Shown piece after piece: positions 26,816-36,610 of a stretch of DNA of 64,000 nucleotides (position 1 is its first letter; each line of letters begins with the position of its first letter). The position numbers were made by a program, and so were the translations under genes. The notes under the pieces were generated by a model. The model searched no databases. It worked only from the letters and a program-made list of their open reading frames with translations, and was not told where the DNA came from. The stretch lies in assembly GCF_009494395.1 (NCBI RefSeq), contig NZ_VZCB01000020.1, positions 1 through 64,000 on the forward strand, read 5' to 3'. The stretch is from Segatella copri (GTDB lineage Bacteria > Bacteroidota > Bacteroidia > Bacteroidales > Bacteroidaceae).

Positions 26816-27238
26816 ATGAAAGAATCAGCAAGAATAGACAAGTGGCTCTGGGCAGCCCGCATTTACAAGACGCGCAGCATTGCAGCAGATGCCTGCAAGA
26901 ATGGTCGTGTGACGGTGGGAGGCGTAAACAGAAAGCCATCCTTTATCATCAAGCGTGGCGATGTGGTGAGCGTGAAGAAGGCTCCTATCACCTATTCTTT
27001 CGAGGTACTCGACTGCATTGAGCAGCGCGTAGGTGCCAAGATGCTGTTTGGCGTTTACAAGAACGTTACCGATCCTAAGCAGTACGAACTTCTGGAAATG
27101 AGCCGCATCAGCGGATTCGTAGACCGTGCAAGAGGTACCGGACGCCCTACCAAAAAAGAGCGCCGTGCGCTCGATGCCTTCGTTGATCCAGCCCTGTTCG
27201 GATTCGAAGATGAGGATTGGGACGAAGAAGATCAATAA
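26816..27238 (+). CDS. S4-domain RNA-binding protein (HslR/Hsp15-like)
   Basis: The 140-residue protein has an N-terminal S4 domain RIDKWLWAARIYKTRS and GRVTVGGVNRKPS, followed by a basic stretch with the family motif GTGRPTKKERRALD and an acidic tail. Hsp15-type proteins bind stalled 50S subunits carrying peptidyl-tRNA, which fits its position two bases after pth. The true Hsp15 role in Bacteroidota is inferred from family and context. Confidence 0.88.
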   Translation: MKESARIDKWLWAARIYKTRSIAADACKNGRVTVGGVNRKPSFIIKRGDVVSVKKAPITYSFEVLDCIEQRVGAKMLFGVYKNVTDPKQYELLEMSRISGFVDRARGTGRPTKKERRALDAFVDPALFGFEDEDWDEEDQ

Positions 27239-27248
27239 TAAAAAAGAG

Positions 27249-27307
27249 ACGCCCTGTAAAGGCAAAAGCATTCCGACATGGAAGCTTTACCTTTACAGGG
27301 CGTTTTT
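27249..27307. terminator. Long hairpin terminator of the GCCCTG(T/A)AAAGG family
   Basis: ACGCCCTGTAAAGG pairs with CCTTTACAGGGCGT, then a T run. Inner AAAGC/GCTTT pairs extend the stem. It serves the S4 gene and the converging Crp-like gene. A related hairpin is at 62651-62706. Confidence 0.88.
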
Positions 27308-27329
27308 TGTGTTTATATTCCAATGCTTA

Positions 27330-27932
27330 TTACATGAGTACATTAGAACGGATACGAGACAACGTTTCCGGCGTCATCTGCAGATAATTAGCAATATAGG
27401 TGAGCGGAGCTCTTAATACTACCTGTGGATTCATCTCGCAAAGGCGCTTATACTTGTTTGGCGCTGTCTCAAAGCGCATCAGGTCGGCATGCACCTGCGA
27501 CTGTATCAAACTCTCTTCCAGAATCTTACGATACAGCATCTGAATATTGACATTACGCATCGCAGCCGCCTCGAGCTTCGCCTTTGGCAAGATGTAAACC
27601 AATGTAGGTTCCAATGCTTCCACTTGTAGATGAGAAGGTTCCTCTTTAAAGAGACTTTCAATACACATGAAGATAGAGTGATCCACACCCAGGTGCTCGG
27701 TCACCTCCTTGCCATTCTTGATGTAATACTGTCGCACCAAGCCCTTCTCTATATACGAAATACCCGTACATACTTCTCCCTCGGATAAGATTCTCTCGCC
27801 CTTGCCATACTTCACCGGCACAAGCAAATCTTCCAGGACATCCAGCTCGTCGTGAGTCATCGTACTATACTTACGTGCAAGCTCTCTGGCTATGTCGCGC
27901 TTAGGTACTATTACCTTCATCAAGTCAGCCAT
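27330..27932 (-). CDS. Crp/Fnr-family transcriptional regulator
   Basis: The 200-residue protein has a cNMP-binding-like beta roll (about 40-120; GKGERILSEGEVCTGISYIEKG) and a C-terminal helix-turn-helix APLTYIANYLQMTPETLSRI. No Fe-S cysteine set like FNR is seen, so it is likely a ligand- or redox-independent Bacteroidota subtype; the ligand is unknown. It lies 42 bases downstream of lepA on the same strand and may be cotranscribed. Confidence 0.9.
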   Translation of the reverse strand: MADLMKVIVPKRDIARELARKYSTMTHDELDVLEDLLVPVKYGKGERILSEGEVCTGISYIEKGLVRQYYIKNGKEVTEHLGVDHSIFMCIESLFKEEPSHLQVEALEPTLVYILPKAKLEAAAMRNVNIQMLYRKILEESLIQSQVHADLMRFETAPNKYKRLCEMNPQVVLRAPLTYIANYLQMTPETLSRIRSNVLM

Positions 27933-27974
27933 AATAAAAAAACCTCCTATATTTAAGTTAATGTTATTTCAATA

Positions 27975-29768
27975 TTAATCGAGTTTCAGCACAGCAAGGA
28001 AGGCCTTCTGTGGAACCTCCACATTACCAATCTGCTTCATGCGCTTCTTACCCTTCTTCTGCTTCTCCAGCAGCTTACGCTTACGGCTCACGTCACCACC
28101 ATAACACTTGGCAGTAACATCCTTGCGCACCTGCTTCACGGTCTCACGTGCCACAATCTTTGCACCGATAGCTGCCTGGATGGCAATATCAAACTGCTGA
28201 CGTGGAATCAGGTCCTTCAACTTCTCGCACATTCTGCGTCCGAAGCTCACGGCATTGTCACGATGGGTCAAGGTGCTCAGCGCATCCACCGGTTCTCCAT
28301 TCAGGAGGATATCGAGCTTCACCAGGTCAGAGTGGCGGAATGAATCGATATGATAGTCGAACGAAGCATAACCCTTGGAAATACTCTTCAGCTTATCGTA
28401 GAAATCGATGACAATCTCGCCCAATGGCAACATGAAGTGCAACTCCACACGATTGCCGCTCACGTATTCCTGGTTAATCAATTCGCCACGCTTATCGAGA
28501 CAGAGCTTCATGATCGGACCGATGTAATCGGCAGCAGTGATGATGGTAGCTCGGATGTATGGTTCCTCGATATGGTCAATCATGGTTGGGTCAGGCAATC
28601 CGGAAGGATTGTGGACCTCTTTCTCGCCTCCCTGCTTGTCGTATACCATATAGGATACGTTAGGCACGGTGGTGATGACATCCATGTTGAACTCACGGTC
28701 CAGACGTTCCTGCACAATCTCCATGTGGAGCAATCCGAGGAATCCACAACGGAAACCGAAGCCCAGGGCTACAGAGCTCTCAGGCGAGAAGGTAAGCGAA
28801 GCATCATTGAGCTGCAGTTTCTCCAATGAGGCACGCAGATTCTCGTAATCGCTAGGATCGATAGGATAAACGCCGGCAAAGACCATCGGCTTCACTTCCT
28901 GGAAACCGGCAATCGCCTTGTCACAAGGACGGGCGATGTGCGTGATGGTATCACCCACCTTCACCTCAGTGGCATTCTTGATACCGGAGATGATATAACC
29001 TACCTCACCGGTACCCAATTCCTTGCGAGGAATCATGTCCATCTTCAGCACACCAATCTCATCAGCATCATATTCCATGCCGGTATTGAAGAACTTCACC
29101 TTGTCACCCTTGCGGATCACGCCGTTTTCTATCTTGAAATAAGCGATGATGCCACGGAAGGAGTTGAACACAGAGTCGAAGATGAGCGCCTGCAATGGAG
29201 CCTTGTCATCGCCTGTAGGAGCAGGCACACGGTTTACTACCGCCTCCAACACCTCTTCAACGCCCTCACCGGTCTTACCGGAAGCGCGGAGGATATCCTC
29301 ATGCTTGCAACCAATCAGGTCTACAATTTCGTCTTCCACCTCCTCCGGCATAGCCGAAGGCATATCTATCTTGTTGATGACCGGAATGATTTCCAAGTCA
29401 TGCTCAATAGCCATATAGAGGTTAGAGATGGTCTGAGCCTGCACGCCCTGTGTGGCATCAACGACCAAGAGCGCTCCCTCGCAGGCAGCGATGGAACGTG
29501 AAACCTCATAAGAGAAGTCTACGTGTCCCGGAGTATCAATCAGATTGAGAATGTATGTATCACCATCCTTTGCCTTATACTCCATCTGTATGGCATGGCT
29601 CTTAATAGTAATACCACGCTCTCTCTCCAAGTCCATGTCATCAAGCATCTGTCCTTCAGTAATCTTGATGGTCTGAGTCTTCTCTAACAATCGGTCTGCC
29701 AAGGTACTTTTACCATGGTCTATATGTGCAATAATGCAGAAATTTCTTATCTTATTTATATTCTCCAT
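27975..29768 (-). CDS. lepA: Elongation factor 4 (LepA)
   Basis: The 597-residue translational GTPase has standard LepA length. G1 [16 protein letters not shown]3 [12 protein letters not shown] and G4 NKIDMPSA are intact, and the LepA-specific C-terminal domain ends with [16 protein letters not shown]. LepA back-translocates or rescues ribosomes and aids subunit assembly. A -7 box lies about 25 bases upstream and is divergent from the lipoprotein gene. Confidence 0.97.
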   Translation of the reverse strand: MENINKIRNFCIIAHIDHGKSTLADRLLEKTQTIKITEGQMLDDMDLERERGITIKSHAIQMEYKAKDGDTYILNLIDTPGHVDFSYEVSRSIAACEGALLVVDATQGVQAQTISNLYMAIEHDLEIIPVINKIDMPSAMPEEVEDEIVDLIGCKHEDILRASGKTGEGVEEVLEAVVNRVPAPTGDDKAPLQALIFDSVFNSFRGIIAYFKIENGVIRKGDKVKFFNTGMEYDADEIGVLKMDMIPRKELGTGEVGYIISGIKNATEVKVGDTITHIARPCDKAIAGFQEVKPMVFAGVYPIDPSDYENLRASLEKLQLNDASLTFSPESSVALGFGFRCGFLGLLHMEIVQERLDREFNMDVITTVPNVSYMVYDKQGGEKEVHNPSGLPDPTMIDHIEEPYIRATIITAADYIGPIMKLCLDKRGELINQEYVSGNRVELHFMLPLGEIVIDFYDKLKSISKGYASFDYHIDSFRHSDLVKLDILLNGEPVDALSTLTHRDNAVSFGRRMCEKLKDLIPRQQFDIAIQAAIGAKIVARETVKQVRKDVTAKCYGGDVSRKRKLLEKQKKGKKRMKQIGNVEVPQKAFLAVLKLD

Positions 29769-29790
29769 ATAATTTTTCTCTCTTTAGAGT

Positions 29791-29799
29791 GCAAAGATA
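29791..29799 (-). promoter_or_regulatory. lepA promoter box
   Basis: TATCTTTGC on the reverse strand, 22 bases before the ATG. Confidence 0.6.
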
Positions 29800-29812
29800 G
29801 TTATTTTTTTCG

Positions 29813-29821
29813 TATCTTTGC
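29813..29821 (+). promoter_or_regulatory. Promoter box for the small lipoprotein gene
   Basis: TATCTTTGC, 49 bases before the ATG at 29871; back-to-back with the lepA promoter. Confidence 0.6.
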
Positions 29822-29870
29822 ACAAAATATCAGAAATTATAGAGATTTTTAGGTAAAATATAGAAAAATC

Positions 29871-30257
29871 ATGAAGAAAAAGTTGATTTACATCGCTGTT
29901 TTGGTCTCTTTATTAGCATCTTGCACCGAAAGTCTGGAAGAAAAGGCTGAAAGAGAAGCTAAGGAGTATACGGAGAAAAACTGTCCTACACCTTTCGTGA
30001 ATGACAGCAGAACAGATAGTGCAACCTTTGATAAGAACACCAGGGTTTACACTTATTATGTCACCTTGCGCAACAAGGCAGACAACAAGCAGGTCATAGA
30101 TGCCAACAAGGACAAACTGCATAAGCTCCAGAAAGATGCCCTTGACAACAATCCCGGCTTGCAGAAATACAAGGAGAACCATTTCAGCTTCCGTTTCGTT
30201 TATCATTCTGCCAAGAATCCGCAGGAAGTATTGCTGGATGACTTGTTCAAGTATTAG
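29871..30257 (+). CDS. Small lipoprotein of unknown function
   Basis: The 128-residue protein has a signal peptide MKKKLIYIAVLVSLLASC whose LLASC is a lipobox, so Cys18 would be lipidated. The mature part is hydrophilic, with a helical SLEEKAEREAKEYTEKN start and a single alpha/beta domain. I recognise no family. It is transcribed alone and ends before the 30305-30390 inverted repeat. Confidence 0.75.
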   Translation: MKKKLIYIAVLVSLLASCTESLEEKAEREAKEYTEKNCPTPFVNDSRTDSATFDKNTRVYTYYVTLRNKADNKQVIDANKDKLHKLQKDALDNNPGLQKYKENHFSFRFVYHSAKNPQEVLLDDLFKY

Positions 30258-30330
30258 ATAAGGCACAGATTACTAGCTTTAGATAAGGCACAGATTACAG
30301 ATAAGGCACGGATTACACGGATTACACGGA
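30258..30330 (+). repeat. AGATAAGGCACAGATTAC direct repeats
   Basis: Three partial copies of a TAAGGCAC(A/G)GATTAC unit follow the lipoprotein stop; the last merges into the left arm of the 26-bp inverted repeat. Confidence 0.7.
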
Positions 30331-30390
30331 TTTATGGCGCTAATCAATAGAGCTCATTTATAATTCCGTGTAATCCGTGTAATCCGTGCC
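30305..30390. repeat. 26-bp perfect inverted repeat built from ATTACACGG units
   Basis: The left arm (30305-30330) and right arm (30365-30390) are perfect complements, each made of GGATTACAC units, with a 34-base loop. It lies between two converging genes and likely terminates both. This AATCCGTGTAATCCGTG element is one I associate with dispersed Bacteroidota intergenic repeats. Confidence 0.85.
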
Positions 30391-30420
30391 TAATATAATA
30401 TATCCGTGCCTAAAACACTC

Positions 30421-30699
30421 TTAATATCCCATTTCCTGCAAGGCTGTAGCCAGCTGGTCTGGACAGCTAGTAGGCTTGTTACCACAAGTAATACCCTTCA
30501 GTCGGGCGATGACCTCCTTAGCCTTCATGCCCTTAATCAAAGCACAAACGCCCTTGGTATTGCCATCGCAGCCACCGATGAACTGGGCATCCTGCACAGT
30601 TCCATCTTCATCAACACTGATGCAAATGTATTTTGAGCAGGTGCCATGAGTCTGATAAGTAACTTTCGTCAACTTATCTTTCTTTTCTTGCTGCAACAT
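30421..30699 (-). CDS. TSCPD-domain protein (TIGR03905-like)
   Basis: The 92-residue protein has the TSCPD motif in its C-terminal part (TSCPDQLATAL) and conserved cysteines in GTCSKYICISV and GGCDGNTKGVCAL. TSCPD domains otherwise occur at the C-terminus of class II ribonucleotide reductases, where they bind metal; the stand-alone version has no established role. It follows yebC by five bases and is cotranscribed. Confidence 0.85.
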   Translation of the reverse strand: MLQQEKKDKLTKVTYQTHGTCSKYICISVDEDGTVQDAQFIGGCDGNTKGVCALIKGMKAKEVIARLKGITCGNKPTSCPDQLATALQEMGY

Positions 30700-30704
30700 A
30701 ATGC

Positions 30705-31448
30705 CTATTCTGCGTCAGCAGGAATTTCAGGCTTCATGTTGGTATAAACAGTCTGAACATCGTCAAACTCTTCCAACTTCTCAACCATCTTGTCGATAGT
30801 CTCGCGCTCCTCAGGAGTAACATCTTTCAAATCGTTAGGGATGTAAGTGAACTCGGCACCAGTTACCTCGAAGCCCTCAGCCTCCAGATGCTTCTGAATC
30901 TCGCCGAAGCTTGTAGGAGCACCGTAGATAGTGATTTCGTTGTTCTCCTCATCCTCATCGAACTCGTCCTCTACGCCGTAGTCAATCAGGTCGAGAATCA
31001 TCTCGTCCATATCCAGACCATCCTTCTTCTTGAATGTGAACACAGCCTTGTGGTCGAAGAGGAAAGACAAAGAACCTGTTGTACCCAGGTTACCGCTGAA
31101 CTTGTTGAAGATAGAACGAACGTCAGCCACTGTACGGGTTGTGTTATCTGTCAATGTATCAACGAACACAGCAACTCCGTGAGGGCCATATCCCTCGTAT
31201 GTTACCTCCTTGTAATCGCTGGTATCCTTGCCACAAGCGTTCTTGATGGCACGAGCGATGTTATCCTTAGGCATGTTCTCACGCTTACAGTTAGCGATGA
31301 TAGCACGCAATGTTGGGTTGTTCTCTGGCTCTGGACCGCCTGCCTTTACTGCAATAGCAATCTGCTTACCCAACTTAGTAAATGTCTTGGCCATGTGGCC
31401 CCATCTTTTCAGCTTTGTAGCTTTACGATATTCAAATGCTCTTCCCAT
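30705..31448 (-). CDS. yebC: YebC/PmpR-family protein
   Basis: The 247-residue protein has the YebC three-domain layout and conserved start MGRAFEYRKATKLKRWGHM, plus NMPKDNIARAIK and YEGYGPHGVAVFVD. The family was described as transcriptional regulators and, more recently, as translation factors that relieve ribosome stalling at proline-rich stretches. It lies between pheT and the TSCPD gene. Confidence 0.93.
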   Translation of the reverse strand: MGRAFEYRKATKLKRWGHMAKTFTKLGKQIAIAVKAGGPEPENNPTLRAIIANCKRENMPKDNIARAIKNACGKDTSDYKEVTYEGYGPHGVAVFVDTLTDNTTRTVADVRSIFNKFSGNLGTTGSLSFLFDHKAVFTFKKKDGLDMDEMILDLIDYGVEDEFDEDEENNEITIYGAPTSFGEIQKHLEAEGFEVTGAEFTYIPNDLKDVTPEERETIDKMVEKLEEFDDVQTVYTNMKPEIPADAE

Positions 31449-31489
31449 TGGAATAAAATTTTAAATGTTTATCGTTTTTTGTTTATAAT

Positions 31490-31536
31490 ATTATCTCAGT
31501 TCTGCGTCAATCGCATTCTGCATTATCTCAGTTCTG
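31490..31536. repeat. 16-bp direct repeat across the pheT stop codon
   Basis: ATTATCTCAGTTCTGC occurs at 31490-31505 and again at 31521/22-31536, 32 bases apart. The second copy encodes the last pheT codons and stop; the first lies in the spacer before yebC. Confidence 0.8.
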
Positions 31537-33991
31537 CATTGAGCTTGCCAGTGAGGTTGGCGATGAGCTTCTTCATGATAGCATCAATCTGCTTGTCGTT
31601 CAATGTCTTCTCCTCATCCTGAAGGATGAAGTTCACGGCATAGCTCTTCTTGCCCTCTGGCAGGTTCTTACCCTCATATACGTCGAAGAGTACCACACTC
31701 TTCAGGAGCTTCTTCTCAGTCTGACGGGCAATCTGCTCAATCTGTGCAAACTCCACGTTCTTGTCAACGAGCAGTGCAAGGTCGCGGCTCACAGATGGAT
31801 ACTTGCTGATATCTGTGTAAGTAAGGTTCACCTTCTTCACGGTCTTCACCAGGTTATCCCAGTGAACATCAGCATAGAATACATCCTGCTCTATGTCGAA
31901 TGCCTTCTTCAGCTTGTGGCTCAGAATACCCATCTCTACCAATACCTTGCCGGCACGGGTCTCATAGCTTACGCCCTTTGAGAAGATGTTGTTGTCGCTG
32001 TGCTTGATAACCAGGTTGTTCTGTGGCATACCTACACGGCGGAGGATATTCTCTACAACAGCCTTCAGCTCGTAGATGTTGCTCTGCTCATCTGCATGAG
32101 CCCAACTGCCCTCTACGCGCTTACCGGTGATCAAGAGTGACATGTGAGCCTCCTGAGAGTAAGCCTTGATAGGACTCTCCTCGCTCCACTTCTCCTTATT
32201 ATATAAATAGGTATTACCCACCTCGAAGAACTTCAGGTTCTGGCTCTTGTGGTTGATGTTGCGGGCTACGCTCTCCAAACCGCCGAAGAGCATGGTCTGA
32301 CGCATCACGCCGAGATCAGCACTCAATGGGTTCATCACCTTCACTACGTTCTCCAAAGGATACTTGTTCAGCTCCAGGTCTGTGTAGTAGCTGGTCTTGG
32401 TCAGGGAGTTGTTGAGAATCTCCATGAAGCCCTCGCCTACCAACTGCTCTGCCACGAGGTTCTGGCTGTGATAAGCCTTGTCCTCATCACCCTGAACAGT
32501 CAAAGAACTCTTCAGCTGGGTTGGAATCTCCACATTATTATATCCGTAGATACGGAGGATATCCTCTACCACGTCGCAAGGACGCTGGACATCCACGCGA
32601 TAAGCAGGAACCAGAAGGTCGATACCCTCAGCATCCTCCTTCACGATCTTCATCTCGAGAGATGTGGCGATATTCTTGATAGTCTCAGCACCAATCTCCT
32701 TACCGATAAGGCGGTGAGCATACTCATAGTTCAGGCGAACTGGGAAATCCTGCATTGGCTCTGGATATACATCCTTGATCTGCATGGAAATCTTGCCGCC
32801 AGCCAACTGCTTGCAGAGGATGGCAGCCTGCTTCAAAGCATAAATCTGTCCGTTTGGATCTACGCCACGCTCAAAACGGTAGCTGGCATCTGTGCTCAAA
32901 CCATGACGGCGAGCGCTCTTGCGGATCCATGTCGGGTGGAAGTAAGCACTCTCCAGAACCACGCTCTTGGTGGTCTCGTAAGTACCGGAACCCTTACCGC
33001 CGAAGATACCGGCGATACACATTGGCTCCTCAGCATTGCAGATGCTCAGGTCGTGCTCACCCAGGGTGTGCTCCTCGCCATCAAGGGTCACGAACTTGGT
33101 ACCCTCTGGCTGGGTGCGGACTACAATCTTATGACCGGTAACCATGTCGGCATCGAAGCAGTGCAATGGCTGGCCGTATGCCATCATGATGTAGTTGGTG
33201 ATATCCACGATATTGTTGATTGGTCTGAGGCCGATAATGTTCAGCTTATCCTGCAACCACTTAGGGCTTTCCTTCACCTCGCAGTCGGTGATGCTTACGC
33301 AGGCATAACGCTTGCAAGCCTCGGTATTTTCAATCTCTACATCGATAGGAAGATCCTCGTTGTCTACTACGAACTCATCGCAAGATGGGCGATGCAGACT
33401 GGTTTCATAACCGTTCTGCTTCAACCAGGCATAGAGGTCGCGGGCTACACCCCAATGACCGAGTGCATCGGCACGGTTGGCAGTGATGTCAATCTCGATG
33501 AGCCAGTCGCTCTCCAAATGATAGTACTCGGCAGCAGGCTGACCAACAGGTGCATCCTCTGGGAGCACGATGATACCGTCGTGAGAAGTACCCACACCGA
33601 TTTCATCCTCAGCGCAGATCATACCCAAGCTCTCTACACCGCGCAGCTTGCTCTTCTTGATGGTAAAACTCTGGTCGCCGTCGTAGAGCACGCAGCCCAG
33701 GTCGGCAACGATTACCTTCTGACCGGCAGCCACGTTAGGCGCACCGCAGACAATCTGCTGTGGCTCGCCATTGCCCAGGTCAACGGTTGTCACGTGGAGG
33801 TGATCGCTGTCAGGATGCGCCTCGCATGTCAAAACTTTACCTACATAGAGTCCCTTCAGTCCACCCTTGATAGACTGTACTTCTTCCAAAGCGTCCACTT
33901 CGAGTCCGCAAGAGGTCAGCACATCAGCTGTCTCCTGTGGTGTCAAGTCGAAATCGACGTATTCTTTAAGCCATTTATATGAAACGTTCAT
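31523..33991 (-). CDS. pheT: Phenylalanine--tRNA ligase beta subunit
   Basis: The 822-residue beta subunit of the (alpha-beta)2 enzyme contains an N-terminal tRNA-binding OB fold (GKVLTCEAHPDSDHLHVTTV), B3/B4 editing and B5 DNA-binding-like domains, and a C-terminal FDX-ACB anticodon-binding domain (YPSVSRDLALLVD). Length is normal. The alpha subunit gene is not in the window. The promoter box is at 34081-34089, with a ~85-base leader. Confidence 0.96.
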   Translation of the reverse strand: MNVSYKWLKEYVDFDLTPQETADVLTSCGLEVDALEEVQSIKGGLKGLYVGKVLTCEAHPDSDHLHVTTVDLGNGEPQQIVCGAPNVAAGQKVIVADLGCVLYDGDQSFTIKKSKLRGVESLGMICAEDEIGVGTSHDGIIVLPEDAPVGQPAAEYYHLESDWLIEIDITANRADALGHWGVARDLYAWLKQNGYETSLHRPSCDEFVVDNEDLPIDVEIENTEACKRYACVSITDCEVKESPKWLQDKLNIIGLRPINNIVDITNYIMMAYGQPLHCFDADMVTGHKIVVRTQPEGTKFVTLDGEEHTLGEHDLSICNAEEPMCIAGIFGGKGSGTYETTKSVVLESAYFHPTWIRKSARRHGLSTDASYRFERGVDPNGQIYALKQAAILCKQLAGGKISMQIKDVYPEPMQDFPVRLNYEYAHRLIGKEIGAETIKNIATSLEMKIVKEDAEGIDLLVPAYRVDVQRPCDVVEDILRIYGYNNVEIPTQLKSSLTVQGDEDKAYHSQNLVAEQLVGEGFMEILNNSLTKTSYYTDLELNKYPLENVVKVMNPLSADLGVMRQTMLFGGLESVARNINHKSQNLKFFEVGNTYLYNKEKWSEESPIKAYSQEAHMSLLITGKRVEGSWAHADEQSNIYELKAVVENILRRVGMPQNNLVIKHSDNNIFSKGVSYETRAGKVLVEMGILSHKLKKAFDIEQDVFYADVHWDNLVKTVKKVNLTYTDISKYPSVSRDLALLVDKNVEFAQIEQIARQTEKKLLKSVVLFDVYEGKNLPEGKKSYAVNFILQDEEKTLNDKQIDAIMKKLIANLTGKLNAELR

Positions 33992-34080
33992 TATAATGAT
34001 TTTTTATTTTATTTCCTTGATTCAAGCAAAGAGCCCGACCGCCGGCATAGCCTTATCAGTCATAATAGCCCTAAAACTTT

Positions 34081-34089
34081 GCAAAAATA
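34081..34089 (-). promoter_or_regulatory. pheT promoter box
   Basis: TATTTTTGC on the reverse strand between the PBP terminator and pheT. Confidence 0.55.
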
Positions 34090-34116
34090 CAAAAAAAAAC
34101 GCATATAAGCAAAAAA

Positions 34117-34169
34117 CATTCGCCATTTTTGCACAATTTAAAAGTAAAACTATGCAAAAATGGCGAATG
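34117..34169 (-). terminator. 17-bp perfect hairpin after the PBP gene
   Basis: CATTCGCCATTTTTGCA (34117-34133) pairs with 34153-34169; the stem begins one base beyond the PBP stop codon. Confidence 0.8.
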
Positions 34170-34170
34170 C

Positions 34171-36495
34171 CTACTCAAACACCTCATCGATGCCGTCTAC
34201 CTGCTCGAAATCATCCTGGTCAGATTTCGGCTTAGAGCATGGATCATAACCGTCTGGTAAATCAAATTTTACGTCCGGTCTGATGCCCAGCGTCGGATCG
34301 GCATAAACCTTCTTCATGAATATTGCCCAGATAGGAAGCGCCATGGTGGCTCCCTGTCCCATACTCATCGAATCGAAGTGGATATCACGCTCCTCACCGC
34401 CTACCCAGCAGCCGCTGACCAGCTGCGGAGTGAATCCGATAAACCATCCGTCACTGTTATTGTTGGTGGTACCCGTCTTGGCACCAATCTGTCCTTCCAG
34501 GTTATAGCGGTAGCGCAATCTTCCAGCCGTACCGCCATCCACTACTCCCATCAGCATGGTGAGCATCTTCATGGCGTTCTCCGCACCAATCACCTCGTTC
34601 ATGCGTGGCTGGAAGGTGGCTAGGGTATTGCCCTCATTGTCCTCAATGCGGCTCACGAACATCGGAGCCGTACGGATGCCGTGGTTGGCAAAGGCCGTAT
34701 AGGCACTTACCATCTCGCTCACACTCACCTCACAAGGACCCAGACACAAGCTCATAGAGGCATGGATATCAGGACTGTTGATACCGAAATCGCGCAGCAT
34801 CTGAACAAACTGCTGCGGATTCAGCTTACTCATCAGATAAGCACTGATCCAGTTGTTACTCTGCTGCAATCCCCACTTCAGCGTCACCATCTGTCCATAG
34901 CGCGAATGGTTGGCGTTACGTGGCGTCCAAGGCCTTCCGGCTACCATATAGGTATGCTGGCGGTTTGGAGCCAGATCGCATGGCGAGAAGCCGTTTTCCA
35001 TCGCCAGACTGTAGAGGAAAGGCTTGATGGTAGAACCCACCTGTCGGCGTCCCAGACTCACCATGTCGTACATGAAGTGAGAATAGTCCAGTCCTCCCAC
35101 GTATGCCTTCACGGCACCTGTCTTCGGATCCATACTCATGAATCCGCTGCGCAGGTAGGTCTTGTAATAGCGGATGGAATCCAATGGACTCATCAGCGTA
35201 TCCACGTCACCATGATAGGTGAACACGGTCATGTCTATCTTCTTGCGGAAGGCATCATGAATCTCCTGTTCAGAACATCCTGCTGCCTTCATCGTCAGAT
35301 AGCGCTCGCTCTGCGTAATGCTGCGGTTCAGGATTACCTTGATCTGCTTAGGCGTCAGCTTGTCGCTGTATGGCGAACTTGGCTTGCGTGCAGTCTCCTT
35401 GCTGAAGATAGGCTGCAGATAGCGTGCCACGTGCTGATATACAGCCTCTTCGGCATATCGCTGCATGCGGCTGTCGATGGTAGTGAACACCTTCAGACCG
35501 TCACTGTATACATTGTATGGCGAACCGTCTTTCTTATAGTTCTTGTTGCACCATCCGTAGAGCGGATCGGTGTTCCACAGGATGGAATCGGTCACGAACT
35601 GCGCATAGTTCCAGGATGGATAATTGCCACGTTCCGGACGCTTTGCCATCATGTAATGGCGCAGGTATTCACGCAGATAAGTGGCAGTACCGTCCTTATG
35701 GTCTGTACGGTGGAAGTTCAGCGTCAGCGGTTCGGCAGCATACCGGCTATACTCACCCCGGCTGAGATAACCTGCCTTCACCATCTGAGAGAGCACCACA
35801 TTGCGTCTGTCGCGTGCACGGTCCGGATAGCGAACCGGATTGAAGAGCGACGGGTTCTTGCACAGTCCTATCAGGGTAGCCGCCTCGCAGAGCGTCAGGT
35901 CCTTCGGCTCCTTATTAAAATAGGTATTAGCCGCCGTCTTGATACCCACGGCATTATGCAGGAAATCGAAGTAGTTGAGATAGAGGGCGATAATCTCCTG
36001 CTTGGTATAGTATCGCTCCAGCCTGATAGCAATCACCCACTCTATCGGTTTCTGCAGCAATCGCTCCAGCGTACTCCCTGCCTTCTCGGAATAGAGCTGC
36101 TTGGCAAGCTGCTGGGTAATGGTACTGCCACCGCCGGCATTGGTCTGTCCCAGGATTCCACGCTTGATGACGGCACGTCCCAGGGCACGGTAGTCGATAC
36201 CCGAATGCTCATAGAAACGGGCATCCTCGGTAGCCACCAGCGCCTTTATTAAATAAGGTGACATCTTCTTGTAAGGTATCACGATTCTGTTCTCCTTGTT
36301 CAGGTTCCATGTACCCAGCACCTTTCCATCTGCCGAATACACCTGAGTGGCGAATCTGCTGATAGGATTCTGCAGGTCCTCGATGTCCGGCATGTAACCG
36401 ATCCATCCGTTCCAGATGGCAAAGAAGGCCAGCATAGCCGACACGACAAAGGTGGCAAAAATGCCCCATAACGTATAGATAAAATGTTTTCTCAT
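34171..36495 (-). CDS. mrcA: Class A penicillin-binding protein 1A
   Basis: The 774-residue bifunctional peptidoglycan synthase has an N-terminal membrane helix (about 8-28), a GT51 glycosyltransferase with [12 protein letters not shown] and [13 protein letters not shown], and a transpeptidase with SxxK at STIKPF (Ser about 488), an SNN-type QSNNW and KTGTTNN (Lys about 673). It polymerises and crosslinks the cell wall in the periplasm. The extra insert between GT and TP domains is usual for Bacteroidota. Monocistronic: own promoter, and a terminator directly after the stop. Confidence 0.95.
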   Translation of the reverse strand: MRKHFIYTLWGIFATFVVSAMLAFFAIWNGWIGYMPDIEDLQNPISRFATQVYSADGKVLGTWNLNKENRIVIPYKKMSPYLIKALVATEDARFYEHSGIDYRALGRAVIKRGILGQTNAGGGSTITQQLAKQLYSEKAGSTLERLLQKPIEWVIAIRLERYYTKQEIIALYLNYFDFLHNAVGIKTAANTYFNKEPKDLTLCEAATLIGLCKNPSLFNPVRYPDRARDRRNVVLSQMVKAGYLSRGEYSRYAAEPLTLNFHRTDHKDGTATYLREYLRHYMMAKRPERGNYPSWNYAQFVTDSILWNTDPLYGWCNKNYKKDGSPYNVYSDGLKVFTTIDSRMQRYAEEAVYQHVARYLQPIFSKETARKPSSPYSDKLTPKQIKVILNRSITQSERYLTMKAAGCSEQEIHDAFRKKIDMTVFTYHGDVDTLMSPLDSIRYYKTYLRSGFMSMDPKTGAVKAYVGGLDYSHFMYDMVSLGRRQVGSTIKPFLYSLAMENGFSPCDLAPNRQHTYMVAGRPWTPRNANHSRYGQMVTLKWGLQQSNNWISAYLMSKLNPQQFVQMLRDFGINSPDIHASMSLCLGPCEVSVSEMVSAYTAFANHGIRTAPMFVSRIEDNEGNTLATFQPRMNEVIGAENAMKMLTMLMGVVDGGTAGRLRYRYNLEGQIGAKTGTTNNNSDGWFIGFTPQLVSGCWVGGEERDIHFDSMSMGQGATMALPIWAIFMKKVYADPTLGIRPDVKFDLPDGYDPCSKPKSDQDDFEQVDGIDEVFE

Positions 36496-36517
36496 CTCTA
36501 TTCTTCATTTATTTTGT

Positions 36518-36526
36518 GCAAAATTA
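36518..36526 (-). promoter_or_regulatory. PBP1A promoter box
   Basis: TAATTTTGC on the reverse strand, 22 bases before the ATG. Confidence 0.6.
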
Positions 36527-36569
36527 CATAAAAGTTTTGACTTTTCGCACATAAATCGAAAATTATTTG

Positions 36570-36578
36570 TACCTTTGG
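36570..36578 (+). promoter_or_regulatory. pyrBI promoter box
   Basis: TACCTTTGG, 32 bases before the pyrB ATG at 36611. Confidence 0.55.
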
Positions 36579-36610
36579 GGGCGATTTTAGAACATTACAA
36601 TCAAAAACAA

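Noticed and set aside
32249..33982. 577-codon frame antisense to pheT
   Set aside because: Very long but exactly covers a certain gene; its composition is that of reversed codons.
34022..34063. 13-codon leader peptide before pheT
   Set aside because: It has only one Phe codon and no clear terminator/antiterminator, so attenuation is not supported.
34681..36252. 523-codon frame antisense to the PBP gene
   Set aside because: Shadow of a well-supported enzyme with all catalytic motifs on the other strand.
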